From Ovis canadensis (Eukaryota; Chordata; Mammalia; Artiodactyla; Bovidae), in assembly GCF_042477335.2 (NCBI RefSeq), contig NC_091264.1:37372886-37436885 (forward strand): a stretch of 64,000 nt of DNA, written 5' to 3'. This document shows positions 32,451 to 44,614 of this stretch, piece by piece; positions within the stretch are counted from its first letter, which is position 1, and each line of letters starts with the position of its first letter. Below the pieces are notes generated by a model, which saw only the letters and a list, made by a program, of their open reading frames with translations, ran no database searches and had not been told where the DNA came from. The position numbers were made by a program, and so were the translations under genes.

Positions 32451-32967
32451 CAAAAAACCTAACTTTTCAGCTTTCATAGCTATCTGTGGAAGCATAATAA
32501 AAACTATGTGGGTGAAAGTCCTTGAACAATGTGTCTCTGAGCCACAGACATTCCACTTTCAAACTTGCAGCCTACAGGTCTCTCTTGTACCCTGTAGGCC
32601 CTGGTGTGGCTTCTGTTTTCTGCTTGATAGCTAATATGCTCAACTTTGAAGTGGCTAGTCCAGAAATTAGTATTTGTCTTGATTAAATGGAATCACAAGA
32701 TATATTGACATCTGTGTAAACAGTACAATTTAAGTATTTCAGACAAAGTAGCCTAAATAATTTTAAGCACACAAGAGTATGTGACATTAATAATCTCTTG
32801 TTAAACTAAATGATATCTTTTCTTTCCTAGCTCCTATAGTAGCAAAAGTGGTCAAAATGAGATGATAAGCACAATTAGAGAGTTCCCTTGCTGAATTAAT
32901 ATGTTCTTCCATCTGAAATATGAAGAAAGTGTGCAAAGAAAAAACAGGTTAGAGACGGCAGATTATT
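32451..32967. other. No gene seen
   Basis: Unique DNA between a SINE and the end of DEFB110 isoform B. Confidence 0.45.
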
Positions 32968-32973
32968 TTTATT
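32968..32973 (-). other. Candidate poly(A) signal of DEFB110 isoform B
   Basis: AATAAA on the minus strand, 143 nt past the stop of the 33116-33249 exon. Confidence 0.5.
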
Positions 32974-33115
32974 TGTGTAAATAATGGTATTGAAGATTCA
33001 AAAGTACATATTTCCATTCAATACGGCAAACATTTTCTTTTTACCCACTCTTGGGTCAATAGGATGCAACTCTGTTCCAGACTTTGATGTTCAATCGTAC
33101 TCTGATTTCCAGCAT

Positions 33116-33249
33116 TTATATGCAGCACTGATTTCTCCATTTAATGCAATATCCGTAATCATATTCAATATCGTCACAAAATGGTTTACATATTCCTTTC
33201 ACCTCTTGGCATCTCTCAAATCTATACTTTGGTTCAAGTTCACTTCTGG
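33116..33249 (-). CDS. DEFB110: DEFB110 alternative terminal exon B (DEFB111)
   Basis: First base 33249 follows the acceptor gattgcag; the TAA stop is at 33116-33118. All six cysteines are present and no stop interrupts the frame. Confidence 0.85.
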
Positions 33250-36200
33250 CTGCAATCAAGAAAGACATCTTAGACATCAATCTAATTTTTCATAGGGGGG
33301 ACTTTTTACTCAAGGGTAAAAGAAAACCTGTTCTAGTCATGAGATCATGTGCATAGGAGATGGAGCATTTGAGATGTAAAATTGTTTTATAACACAATTT
33401 ACCAGTTGTTTCTGGCAATAAACAAGATAAAAACATTTTACTTATATACACTTTTTACCTTATCTTACAGCTCACATCAGTATTAAACTTCAGGTGGCTC
33501 TTAGGGGCTCTTGCTTTCCTATCTTTTTTTCTTACTTTATTATTAAGAGCAGATTGACTTTCCCAGACTTTCCTTAAGATGGTGTTTATAGTTCTTAAAA
33601 AGCCTATAGCTTTCATTTTCATGTTTTCTCACTTTTAAAAACCTATCCTTATTTCTTTACAGTATCATTTGTTCAATTCTTTGTCAATTCCAGGTCTTAC
33701 TCTCAATTGAAATTGTTTTCATTATACCAGAGCAAATGGATATGTTCCTATTAACAGTCTGCATAACGCAGTTTTATACTTCACTATACATATTTTTCTT
33801 GAACATTTGTTGCAATACTTTATTCTTGCAACCAAAATATAAACCCTTATATGAGAGTTATGGTTTCTTCTGATTCTTTGTTATCTCTTACTTGATATAT
33901 ATTTATATATTCTGGATGACTGTAACACAGTAAGCATGAAAATAATTACTCATATAGTAACTTATTAAAAATTAAAACATTTATAGATGCACATAGAAAA
34001 ACAGTTTTGTTGCACATTAAGTATTTAGTAGAAAGTGGAGCCCCACCCCCCCCATGGCCTCCTAGTTTGTTGTGAGTCATTTGGGACAATGCAAAGAAAG
34101 AAGTTTTGAGATTCCAGACTCACAGCTTTGTATTCATACATTAAATTATATTAAACAGAAGCAAATAGCTTTGGTACTTTAATAAAAAGATTTTATTTTT
34201 CTTAAAAATTCAATTTAAAAAGCCAGTTGTAAAGCAATGAATGCTTTAGAAGATACTTTGATGGTCAAGCTTATTTCTTTCCCTTCAATTTTATCATGGT
34301 ACTTATTTATGTTGGATAAAGCATCCACTCATCTGCTCTACAGAATGTAATAAACGTAGCTATCACACATACAATTTGAACATTAAATATTGCATATGTG
34401 TATGTCAGAAAAAGTACAATAGAGTAATTCATTAAAATTTCCCACCCCTCCAGGTCATCACAGAGCTCCAGACTGGGCTCCCTGTTCAGTTCAGTTCAGT
34501 TCAGTTCAGTCACTCAGTTGTGTCTGACTCTTTGCAACCCCATGAATTGCAGCACGCCAGGCCTCCCTGTCCATCACCAACTTCTGGAGTTCACTCAGAC
34601 TCACGTCCATCGAGTCAGTGATGCCATCCAGCCATCTCATCCTCTGTCGTCCTCTTCTCCTCCTGCCCACAATCCCTCCCAGCATCAGAGTCTTTTCCAA
34701 TGAGTCAACTCCTCGCACGAGGTGGCCAAACGGCAGCAACTTCTCACCAGTTATCCATCTTATACCTGACAGTGTATGAGTGTTGATGCTCCTACCTTTT
34801 CGAAAATCGTTTGCCAGGGTAGTACTTTTTAAACTAATCGAAATTCCTGAGACCTTAATATCTTGTCAATCCATCAAATCCATGTTGATTAAAATATATT
34901 AAATTCATTTTCTAGTCCTCATAACAACCTCACAAAGAATATATTGTTGTCATGCTTATTTTGTAGATGAGGAAAATGAAAACAGAGTAGTTAAATAGAT
35001 GACTCAAGGTCAACCTAGAAATAGTGAATTATTTTGCCAGGGTTTGGATTTAAGGTAATTGAGTTTCTTGTGATATCCTGCTCAGTTTTAGAGGTGATCT
35101 TTAAACACAGACCAGACCTTAAAGAACCTGGAAAGTTTGAGCAGTGTTCCTTCTTATGAGCTGGAAATTCACTTGACCAGTCTTGGTCTGTCAGTTATAT
35201 ATTCTAACCAGTAAGTATAGTATTTTAAAGGAATTTTTAGAAGAAAGTTACTATCTTTAAGATGGTTTTTTGCTTGGATATATCAAGATTTAAAACTTTG
35301 GAAACCAGCAAAATATATAAGTCCTAAACTAGCAATAAATACAGCTCTGTGGTTTGAGATTTTGAGAAAAATACTTTTGGATAGAAGAAGTCATTGTAAT
35401 AAACAAAGTAATCTTGGGAAAACAAGAAGAAAGGATATTCAGGGATGAAATGCTAGAGGCCACGGCATCCAAGAGACTATTAAAATGGGGAAGTCAGTTA
35501 ATGATTGTCAATATAGTGACCAGTTCCAGCCACATGTAAAATTCCAGCAAGATGAAGAATTAAAATAGGCCCTTGAATTTGCTTTTAAGAAGATATTTAT
35601 AATATTAGCAAGAAGATTTTCAGTTAATTGATACAGGTAAATGTATTGCAGAGAAGGGTATACAAGATTTGACAGAGTAGGGGCTATGAGTCTGGGCTGC
35701 TTTTTAAGAATTTTGGTCAAGAATAGAAAGAGACAGATTAGAAAGTAGCTTACAATATTGTAAAGTAATTAACCTCCAATTAAAATAAACAAATTAAAAA
35801 AAAAGAAAATAGTTTAAAGGAAAAAAAAATCTCTTAAAATTTGACTAACTCTACTTTTAACATATCCATAATCCTACCATTCCTGTCTTTTTTTTTGTTT
35901 TTTTTTTGGTTACCACCCTGGACCAAGCTATCATTATATATTACCATATTATTTCAATATCTCCTAATCATGAAAGCACTTCAGAGATGTCTTTTTAAAA
36001 CAAAATTCAAAGAATGTTTTTCCTCTGGCTAAAATCCACTGGCTTTCTCTCAGAATAGAAGGCAAGATCCTTTCTAGTTCCTGCAAGGCTCCGACTAATC
36101 TGTATGTACACTTCCTTTCTGACCGGCTCACCCAGGACTCTCCTCCGAAGCCACTCTTGCCCAGCCACCCTTGCCTCACTGGCATTTCTCACAAATCTCA

Positions 36201-39200
36201 GTTATGTTCCTATGGTCACATCTTTGCCTTTTTCATTTTTTTGCTCTAATTGCAACTTTTTACTAAGGGACCCCTGAAAGATCCTTTTAAATTACTACAG
36301 CCCTACAGTATTTTGGGGTCCCTACCTCTGTTTAATTTATTACCTTCTAATATAATTTGCTTATATATCATGAGTACTGTTTGTATTCTTCTCTACCTCT
36401 AAAATATGGCTCCACAAATCTAGAGGTTTTTGTGTTGTTTATTGATGTGTCCCAATCTTATCGCATTAAGGCTGACACACAGTAGGTTCTCAACTAGTAT
36501 TTATTGAATTGGTAAACAAATGAGGGGGTGAGAAAGACAGAATCTAGCTCACTTGTTGTCAGTATTATGAGTTGATGTTGATCCTCAGGGCAGATCCCCT
36601 GTGCTATTTATTTTTTAACTCTATCAAATTAAATAGTACTTAAAACTCAAGTTTGTAAACAATAAATGAATGCCTTAAGACAGAAGCTGTAATTTTTTTA
36701 ATCTTCAAATCTAAAACCCATGACATCATACCTGGGAAGAAACAAGTCATTAATCAGATGCTGTCTAAATAAATCACTAATTGGAATTAGATTTTGTTCT
36801 TGCCCAAGGACACTGAGGTAAAATAAATTCTGAGATAGATTGGTTTGAATGCATGATATCAGGACTGGATGGTAATTCTTCTTTTCCTAGTCCTGCCCTT
36901 GAATTCGATGTTTTCTACATGATGCTTTTAACTGATTAAGTGTTATTGAGCTACTGAATAACAGCAAAAATATCCAATACCCTGTGGTGTCTATTTCATC
37001 AAGACCAATTGAGACAGGAAACTGAAAATAAAGGGAAATACATGATGTTATGGAAATTTAGATTCTGGGCCAAAGGAGGGGAAAATGTGAACTTTCAGCT
37101 CTTGAGAGCTAACTAATTTAAGATTATTTAGGTATTTGGTCAATAAATGTAATGAAAATTACAGTGCATGAGCAAGAAAGTTACCAGAAATCTTCCCATT
37201 TATAAGCAGTTTTCCTTTTTTGCTAAGAAATTCTGAAGACAATATGAATAATCTGTGACATCTCTTTCTTTTCTGGCTGCAGAAATTCATTAAATTCTAG
37301 AGAATTTTCAGTTTACATCACACGCAATTAAGAGATTTCTGCAGGGAAGAATAATTTCATACTTGATACTCATGAATTTACCTTCTTCAAGATTATCTCA
37401 TTTGTTCCTTGTTCTGAAGGCAGAGGCTGGCAGCTTGAATATACACTGGATTAAACAAGGAGAGACCAAATAAAGGCTTCAGATGGTTTTGGTTTTCTCT
37501 ATCAAGAACTGAAAGATGGAAGTTCTACTAGCACAGACTAGTAGAAATGCCTCAAACGTCTTCTAAGAAACCTCTCACCATCTACCATTTCTTGCTGGTC
37601 ACTAAAAACTCAATTCTTATTTGTTCCATATTAATAGTATATTAGGCTTCTCAATTCTGTTTTACAGGCCTTAAAGTAATGATGACCCAGTATCTGGTGG
37701 TAAATAATACTCAAACTTTCACCTCAAGCATTTAAATTACTAATATCCTTCTTCATGTGGCTGATACATTTACTGTCCAAAAGTTAGGCTAACTTTTTTT
37801 CTGGAGTCATCAATGTATCATCATCTCTAGGTCATTTGTAATAGCATTCTTTTTAAAAGAAATCATTAATAGATACCTGTTCTCATAAATACCTAATTCA
37901 TTCTCATAAAAGCAAATAGAGATATGTTTTTATAAAAAAATAGATATTTGGTCTCATAAAACATGGGAAGTTTATTGGTTGTCTGAAAACACTGCTGATT
38001 TTTTTTTGGTTTCCATTTATATCTTTTCATATCTGTGAGAAAGAGTGCTTAATTATAAACGAACGACTCTAAACCATGAGTGATTTTGCCCCCTAAAGGA
38101 GATAATTAACAGTGTAGGCAGACATTTTTGGTTGTCACAATTAAGAGGAAATGGTGCTATTGGCATCTGATGTATAGAGACTTGGGGTGGGGAGAAAAGA
38201 CAGAGTGCAGGGCAGCTGCCACAATGAAGGATTGTCTGGACTAAAATATCAATAAGTGCTAAGGTTGAGAAAGTCTTTTGAAATGAATGTTGTAAAAATA
38301 CTTTTGAAGATATTTACACTACAAGGTAACACATTAAACACAGTCTATTTTAAGTTATTAAAATGTGAAAGAGTGCAGGTAAGCCTCTGATATATGTATA
38401 GCAAATAATTGTTTCCTAATGGGAGCTCCTGGGCCTCCCTGATAGCTCAGCTGGTAAAGAATCACCTGCAATGCAGGAGACTGTGGTTCAATTCCTGGAC
38501 CAGGAAGATCCGCTGGAGAAGGGATAGGCTACCCACTCCAGTATTCCCTTGTGGCTGGGCTTCCCTTGAGACTCAGCTGGTAAAGAATCCACTTGCAATG
38601 TGGGAGACCTGGGTTTGATCCCTGGGTTGGGAAGATCCCCTGGAGGAGGGAATGGCTACCCACTCCAGTATTCTGGCCTGGAGAGTTCCATGGACTGTAC
38701 AGTCCATGGGGTCACAAAGAGTCAGACATGACTAAGCAGCTTTCACTTTCAATGGGAGCTTGTGCTTATTAAAATAATTATTTTTTAAAAATAAATTCAA
38801 CTTTAAAATAAAATTAAAACTAAAAATTAAACAGTCTCTTGTGAAAGAAATATATCTAGAAATTTTATCTAAATAGGGAAAAATGATTTTTCCATGCATT
38901 TTCCAGTAATAGATAATGTTCAGTATGCACGTAGACCCTTAGATCTCATATATGCATTTAGAATATGGGAGGAGACACAATGGTAAAAATATCAAGAGAG
39001 TAGCTGGGGCCTGGAAATACTTGCATCCTCTGAGTCCAAGTCCGGTACATAAGTCTCCACTCAATAGATTTCTTTTTTCTTTAGTGGAATGACCAAAGGA
39101 TTATTTATTTTAGGAGGAAGGGAAATTTCTGTTTTATTATTCTGTTGTGGTAGTGATGATTTCTTTTAAAAAGAATTCTGAGTTGACACAATTTACTAAA

Positions 39201-42200
39201 TTGTATTCCTAAAATCATAAGAGAAGAATTTGCATGTTTTGAGTAGAAAATGTATGATATGTATGCATTGTTGAGAGGACTGTTGGGGAAAACTACTGTT
39301 GGACCTTCAGAGGAGGTAGTGAGAGGAAGTCTGGCAGAGCAGAGCTCCAAGTGGAATATTCCTCATCCTTCCATCGGCTGCCTGTGTCTCCTCAGACAGG
39401 CTCACCTCTGAGGATGGAGGAGCTGAGTTCAGCTGTTAGTCATAGTTTCTGACTTCCTAGGTCAGAATTCTCTTTTATGAAATTATTTTCTTCGCTTCAC
39501 ACTCCCTTTTCATTCTCCTGATAGAGATTTTTTCTTCACTATATAAACAAGTGGGTGGAAACTGGAGTGACTGTGACTTTCCTCTGCTCTTCTGTTCTTA
39601 CACGCTCCCATTCTCTCACTCCACCTCTCTCTCAGGAGACACTTGAGGGATCTGTATCTCAGTGTCTTACCTCACACATTCAGTGGATTTATACTTCTTT
39701 CCATGGGATAGTCTATAAACAGCGATTAATAATAAAAACAGCACATCTCCATGGAAGCATGCATCTCAGAAATAAGATGGGTCACTACCTCTGACCTAGG
39801 GTTTCTTCCAACATTGTTTATGCCACCTAGCACAGGGCATATAGAAATGTGAATAGTTCTTGAAGAACTTGCATAAAATAAATCATGCTTGTTTCTGGTA
39901 CCGAGAGATCAAGAGAAAATAAAAGGCACCAGATGCGTGTGTGACATAGAACCGCTTCTGAATGGTTCATTATTAGATTTTATTTAATTCTTTGTGCACG
40001 ATAGTGATACACAGGCCTGGAAGGATGTACAGAAAGGCTGTGAAGGAAGAAAGTAACACTGGTCCCTTCTTCTTGGAGCATGTGTCTCTTTTCTTCTGTC
40101 ATCTTTACTTCTGCAAGCAGCAATGAGTTCCAGGTCTTAGGCAGTAAGCAATCCTAACTTCTGATACATGGCACTCATTTTTACATCGACCGTTACCTTT
40201 TACGCACTGTCTCCTCATATCCACGCTACCATAGTGTGGAAATCTTTTTCGTGCTGTAAGAAGGAAACAGTGACTGAAATTAGCAATCTAACTATGACAA
40301 ACTCGTATTTTAAAAGGAGAATATCTGAGAAGCAAAAGAGCACGTGATGTGGAATTCACTCAGTTGTGTCTGACATGGGATTGTGTCATGACCCCGTAGA
40401 CTGTTTCTCGCCAGGTTCCTCTGTCCATGGAATTCCCCAGGCAAGAATGCTGGAGTGGGTTGCCATTCCCTTCTCTAGGGTATATTCCCTTCTCTAGGGT
40501 ATATTCCCTACCCAGGGATGGAACCTGGCTCTCCTGCATTGCAGGCAGACTCTTTACCATCTGAGCCACCAGGAAAGCCTGCAAAAGAGCATAGAATAGG
40601 ACAAAAGAAGAAGCCTCCTTCTAATTTACGACTGTGAAAATCTTACTGAGGAAGTTTAAGTGAATGCACTGTCCTCTGATGCAAGGTAAATCCTGGATAT
40701 CAGAAAGTGTCTTGGACTGCAGTTAGGTGTGCCAACTTTTTATTACAAGTGACTGAATAGCAACAGTAGGATAGTTCCAAGTAACAATAAAAGTCCACAT
40801 AATTTATCTCTCACTCTCACACACATTTAGACTGAACACAATGGAGCAAAGCACAGTAATTGTGCTTTGTGAATTCTCCTTCTAGAGATTTCTATTGTAG
40901 CTTGATTTCACTTTCTTTTTAATGGAAGGAGATGCAATGTTAGACAGTTTGTCTGAATTTCTACAACTCTCTTGTGTATCTTGAGACTTACTTCCCCCCA
41001 AAGAAATGAGCTTATACATATGTTTAATGTCAGCATTTATTTTTTTAAAAAAGAAGAGTGACTAAAAGATGGGTCCATTTTTGGCCGTAATATGATTTTA
41101 AAAATTACTAGTGCTCCAAGCTCCATGTTTTATCTTGTAGTTTGGAGATTGACTCTCACTAGAAGTTGATTATTTAGGATAGTTGGGAGTACTCAGGGAA
41201 TTGAGAGATGTTGGACTGATAGCCTCTAATATCCATTCTAAGTCAATCTATTTTAATTTCATATTTTACCTCATTTTGACAAGATTTCTGTCACATTTAA
41301 CCCTGTTGTCCAATATGCCATCCTACACTGACCACATGCTTTTTTCCCCCTTGTTTTAACTTTTCTAAAAATACTATTGTTTTCTTTTTCCTGATTCTCA
41401 CCTCTAAATATGAGTATTCCCCAAGCTTGTGTCCCTGGATCACTAATACTCATCTTTGCAAGCATCTAGTCATTCAACTGTTAAGTTCACTTCCTGTCTA
41501 ACTCTGTGACAGCTCCCAGGGCAGGATTTCTCATCCTAAGAACTATGGACCCTTTGGACACTTCTTTGCTGTGGGATGTGATCCTCTTCAGTGAAGGATA
41601 TTTAGCAGTGTCCTTGGCCTCTATCCATTAGATGCCAGTAGTACCAGTAGTACAAACTAAAAGATCTCCAGACACTGCCTAATGTCTCCTTGGAGACAAA
41701 GCTGCCCCTCGTTGAAAACCACTGTTCTACATAGAGAACAAACCTGTGAACACCAAGCAGGGAAAGGGGAGAGGATGAATTAGGAGACTGGGATTGACAC
41801 ATATACACTACTTTGTGTAAAATAGATAACTAATGAGAACCTGCTGTGTGTCACAGGGATCAGTGCTCTGTATTGACAAGGCCGGGTGTATGTATATGCA
41901 TTAGGATTCACTTTGCTGTAGAGCAGAAACTCTACATTGTAAAGCAACTAAATTCCAATAATAAATAAAGAAGTAAATCTGTAAGTCCTTGGGGGAAAAA
42001 AGGAAAGAAAATCACTGTTCTAGCAATGTGGTGATAAGCCAAAAGTATAGTGTCTCTGTCCTCAGATACACTGTTCAAATACTATCTTCTCTCTGAAATT
42101 TCTGTAGATCACTTTCAAGAAAGTCATCTCTCTATTGCTCTCAAAAATTACTTCATAGCATCACTCATCTGGCATCTAGAGCATTTTCACATGTTAGGGA

Positions 42201-44495
42201 ATTTCCTTAAACAATATATAAAACTCTACTTAATATTTTAAGCTAAAAAACATGCATGACATCTCCTAAAGTATCTTTTCAACCCATAATTTGTTTTTGT
42301 TTTCACTGACTTGCTATCTTATTTCTTAGACTATCATTAACCTTTTTGAAAACAGGGGAAAATCATGATTACCACTTTTTGTACAAAGCTATACCAACTT
42401 ATGTCCAAAGTACATGGCAGTCTTAAAGAAAAGTGGTTGTTAGCAATAACAGAGTTTTGAACTTGAAAACAAAGAGGAAAGCTAAGTGCCTTCAGTGGAA
42501 ATTTCTCTGCATGGAAAATGTAAGGATTTTTTTTTCTAAATGTTTTTTCATCTGTAACTGTTGGAGTGGAAATTAATGAGTTTCTGTATCTGAATTTTGA
42601 GTGAGAACTTTCACCATCTGAAGATGATATACAAAAAAACGACTGAGGAACTCTAGAGTCATATATAAGACATTTAATTTTATCCAGCTTAGTTCAGCCA
42701 CCATATGTTGGTTAACTACAAGGTAAAAGATAACATTCTTATTGCTTTATTATTGTCTAAAAGTATCTAATTTTCACATATACACTTTCTAATTTTATGA
42801 AGAAAATATGTATCTTGATGTATTTCTTTTACTTTTATATTTTTATCACTAATGATAGAATTTCTCTAAAAGTTTGGTACATGTGTGATTAACAATAATA
42901 ATGGCCTCACTTTGAAACTACAAGAAAAAAATATACAAAAAGTTAATATCACTGATGTTGTAAACTATGCCACTCTATCTCAAGTGATATATCATTTCTA
43001 AGTCTACAGAACACATAATTTAAAATTTGTTGATAAATTGATGAACAATATTAGCCATTATTAGGAGCACCTGATATAGTTGTTATAAGGAAAAATTAAT
43101 CCAGTAAAACATAAAAACACTTGCCATAGTGATCTACTAATTTTAGCTAATGTTGAAATTAAAAGAAGAAACTTAAAAAGATTTATCCCATGTTAAAAGC
43201 TATATGCATCTGTGTAGAATTTCCTTTTGGTTCTTTCTAGATATGGAAAAAATTCAGAGATCCTTTTTCCAACAAATTTTGAATGGAGGTGGAGGAAGTT
43301 ATTTCCTAGTTAAATTAACAATTGATTGTATTATTTTGTCACTTTTCTGATGTTTTGCCCCTATATAGAATTTTCTCACTTACAACCTTTAAAAGACAAT
43401 TTATCAGTTTATTATGTGAAAATTTTTAATGAAATGACAAAAATGAAAATTGTCACGATGGACTTTATAATATTCATAAAGAAGTAAATTAATTCATTCT
43501 TGTACATATCTATTACAATTTCCACTTGTCCTAAAAATGTCAGCTTCTTACTACAAAAGAATATTTTCCTGAGAGAGTGAATTGAGCCTAATTTCAGTGC
43601 CAGTAGTATAAACTGGACAGATTTGAGCTTGCTCTTTCACTTTAAACTCTTTAAGGAGAAGGGAAAAATCAATGATCTCTCCATCTCCAAAACTTACTAT
43701 TTTATTTCTGTACAATTCATACTTACACATTAATTCAGGAGAAGAGAATCTTGTTAGATACCTGATGTGATGAGATAATCCTTGAGGGGAAAAATCTCAT
43801 GAAAAATATAGCTCATGTACAAGTTATTACACTCAGCATTCATGTGATCTTAAGAAAGGCCAACAAGGGACATGATTTGCCTGTAGTACCAAGGACAGAA
43901 TATTAAGAAAGTCTTCCTAGGCTGGAAGTAGATTGAAATAGCTTAAAAGAAAGAAAGACGTAAATAGTTCTCTCCCTTATACTGCAGCAACTACCACTTA
44001 CCAGTTGATTATGTCAAAGAATATGTTTTTCAGCAAGAATTGACTCTTGTTTCAGGATGAAGGTGATGAGACTAATGAATTGATCTTGCAGGTATTTTAC
44101 ACTTTTTATTTTGAAGTCATTTTGGATTTATGGAAGAGTTGCAAAGATAAGAGAGACCAACTTCCCTTAGGGTAATATCTCACTTATCCATGGTACGTTT
44201 ATCAAAACTAAAAAATTAATATTGCTGTAATACTATTAATTAAACTACATATTTTATTCATATTTCACCAGTTTTCCCACTATTGCCTTTTTTTATGTTC
44301 CAGTGTTCAATCCGGAGTACCACATTGCATTATCATAAAATCTTTCAATCCTTATATTATTACTATACGTTTAACAAGGAAAAACTGATGCTTCCTCTAA
44401 TTCATTAGCACAAGTATGCCCATAACCATTTCTATGTTACCTGGTAGAATTGTGACCCCAAAGAGTAGAATAAAGAAAAAGAGATGAATCTTCAT
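33116..44495 (-). CDS. DEFB110: Beta-defensin 110, isoform B (former DEFB111 domain)
   Basis: Alternative form of DEFB110. The leader exon 44441-44495 is joined to a far terminal exon 33116-33249, skipping the 40105-40253 exon, to give 62 residues. The domain starts [14 protein letters not shown] and has cysteines spaced C-X6-C-X3-C-X9-C-X6-CC, ending CCI. Length and sequence match the shorter human isoform as I remember it. Both terminal exons take the same phase-1 junction, so either splice keeps the frame. The central motif (G-I-C-K-P-F-C, then E-Y-D-Y) looks more like DEFB113 than the DEFB110 A exon. I found no leader exon of its own nearby. Expression is not shown by the sequence. Confidence 0.8.
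33250..34482. other. DEFB110 intron (isoform B), no further exon seen
   Basis: AT-rich DNA with a C-run at about 34043-34053. A leader exon for the B domain was looked for here and not found. Confidence 0.5.
34485..34738 (-). repeat. BovB 3' fragment, minus strand
   Basis: (TTCAG)n tail at the left end, then the last ~230 bp of BovB read backwards. Confidence 0.88.
34880..35070 (+). repeat. MIR SINE
   Basis: cctcataacaacctcacaaa, then tttgtagatgaggaaaatga; diverged MIR. Confidence 0.72.
35071..35745. other. No gene seen
   Basis: AT-rich intronic DNA; no recognised repeat or exon. Confidence 0.45.
35748..35830 (+). repeat. L1 3'-end fragment with poly(A)
   Basis: tattgtaaagtaattaacct, then ccaattaaaataaac and an A-rich tail, the usual end of ruminant L1 copies. 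Confidence 0.72.
35870..36530 (+). repeat. L2 LINE fragment
   Basis: Reads like the 3' part of L2: aatccactggctttctctca, then caaggctccgactaatctg, and the terminal gacacacagtaggttctcaa with tatttattgaat. Diverged. Confidence 0.6.
36531..38418. other. DEFB110 intron (isoform B), no gene seen
   Basis: About 1.9 kb of unique-looking AT-rich DNA; no six-cysteine exon on either strand. Confidence 0.45.
38429..38750 (+). repeat. Compound Bov-tA SINE with two tRNA-like heads
   Basis: A first head (38432-38547) leads straight into a second (38557 onward, gggcttcccttgagactcag) with a full body ending cagctttcactttc. One duplication, aatgggagct (38419-38428 and 38751-38760), flanks both. The arrangement matches the element at 1700-2042. 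Confidence 0.87.
38761..39978. other. DEFB110 intron (isoform B), no gene seen
   Basis: AT-rich DNA. The open frames at 39105-39350 and 39555-39794 are not recognised. Confidence 0.45.
39979..39984 (-). other. Candidate poly(A) signal of DEFB110 isoform A
   Basis: AATAAA on the minus strand, 121 nt past the stop of exon 40105-40253. Confidence 0.55.
40105..40253 (-). CDS. DEFB110: DEFB110 terminal exon A (defensin domain)
   Basis: First base 40253 follows the acceptor ttcttacag; the TAA stop is at 40105-40107. Six cysteines are present in the canonical spacing. Confidence 0.89.
40105..44495 (-). CDS. DEFB110: Beta-defensin 110, isoform A
   Basis: Secreted beta-defensin. Leader exon 44441-44495 (18 codons plus one base) is joined to 40105-40253 in phase 1, giving 67 residues, the same length as human DEFB110 as I remember it. 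The leader reads [19 protein letters not shown] short basic linker ([15 protein letters not shown]) precedes the core, whose cysteines are spaced C-X6-C-X3-C-X9-C-X6-CC, followed by LQK and TAA. The core (GNGRCKNEC, then RIAYC) resembles the DEFB112 domain, in keeping with origin by duplication. A TATA box lies 87 nt upstream of the start, and a SINE sits about 90 nt upstream of the terminal exon. No disabling change was seen. The expected role is antimicrobial or sperm-associated activity in the male tract, inferred from the family. Confidence 0.88.
40343..40580 (-). repeat. Bov-tA SINE close to DEFB110 exon A
   Basis: Full SINE in the same orientation as the gene, flanked by gcaaaagagca (about 40332-40342 and 40581-40591). 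It holds an internal duplication of about 21 bp (cttctctagggtatattcc). Confidence 0.9.
40600..41510. other. DEFB110 intron, no gene seen
   Basis: AT-rich intron between the terminal exon A region and MER5A; nothing recognised. Confidence 0.45.
41512..41730. repeat. MER5A hAT-Charlie DNA transposon fossil
   Basis: ggatatttagcagtgtcctt, then ggcctctatccattagatgc, ccagacactgcctaatgtct and gttgaaaaccactgttc: the MER5A pattern. Confidence 0.82.
41755..41985 (+). repeat. L1 3' UTR fragment
   Basis: ctgctgtgtgtcacagggat and tacattgtaaagcaactaaa followed by an A-rich end; the terminal part of a ruminant L1. Confidence 0.75.
41990..44094. other. DEFB110 intron, no gene seen
   Basis: About 2.1 kb of AT-rich intron with no recognised exon or repeat. 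A gcagca at 43984 was checked for a defensin frame and failed. Confidence 0.45.
44095..44370 (-). repeat. Old L1 3' UTR fragment, antisense
   Basis: ggatttatggaagagttgca, then atcaaaactaaaaaattaat and ccggagtaccacattgcat: an old L1 3' region, just inside the intron from the DEFB110 leader exon. Confidence 0.6.
44441..44495 (-). CDS. DEFB110: DEFB110 shared leader exon (signal peptide)
   Basis: The ATG is at 44493-44495; 18 codons plus one base precede the donor CTACCAG/gtaacat. It serves both terminal exons. Confidence 0.88.
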
Positions 44496-44581
44496 GGTAG
44501 AGAGTTTCTTAGGGAAAAAAGGGCCAACAGGTCTTCTTTTTCAAGTCAGAAGTTTTCAAATAAGGAAACAGAGAAATCTTT

Positions 44582-44589
44582 TATTTATA
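44582..44589 (-). promoter_or_regulatory. TATA box of DEFB110
   Basis: TATAAATA on the minus strand, 87-94 nt upstream of the start codon. Confidence 0.6.
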
Positions 44590-44614
44590 GATTCTCCTGG
44601 GAAGTGGTTTAAAC

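Noticed and set aside
43975-44050. A TGCTGC motif on the minus strand as a further defensin exon
   Set aside because: The frame holding the paired cysteines hits a stop a short distance upstream, and the other cysteines are missing.
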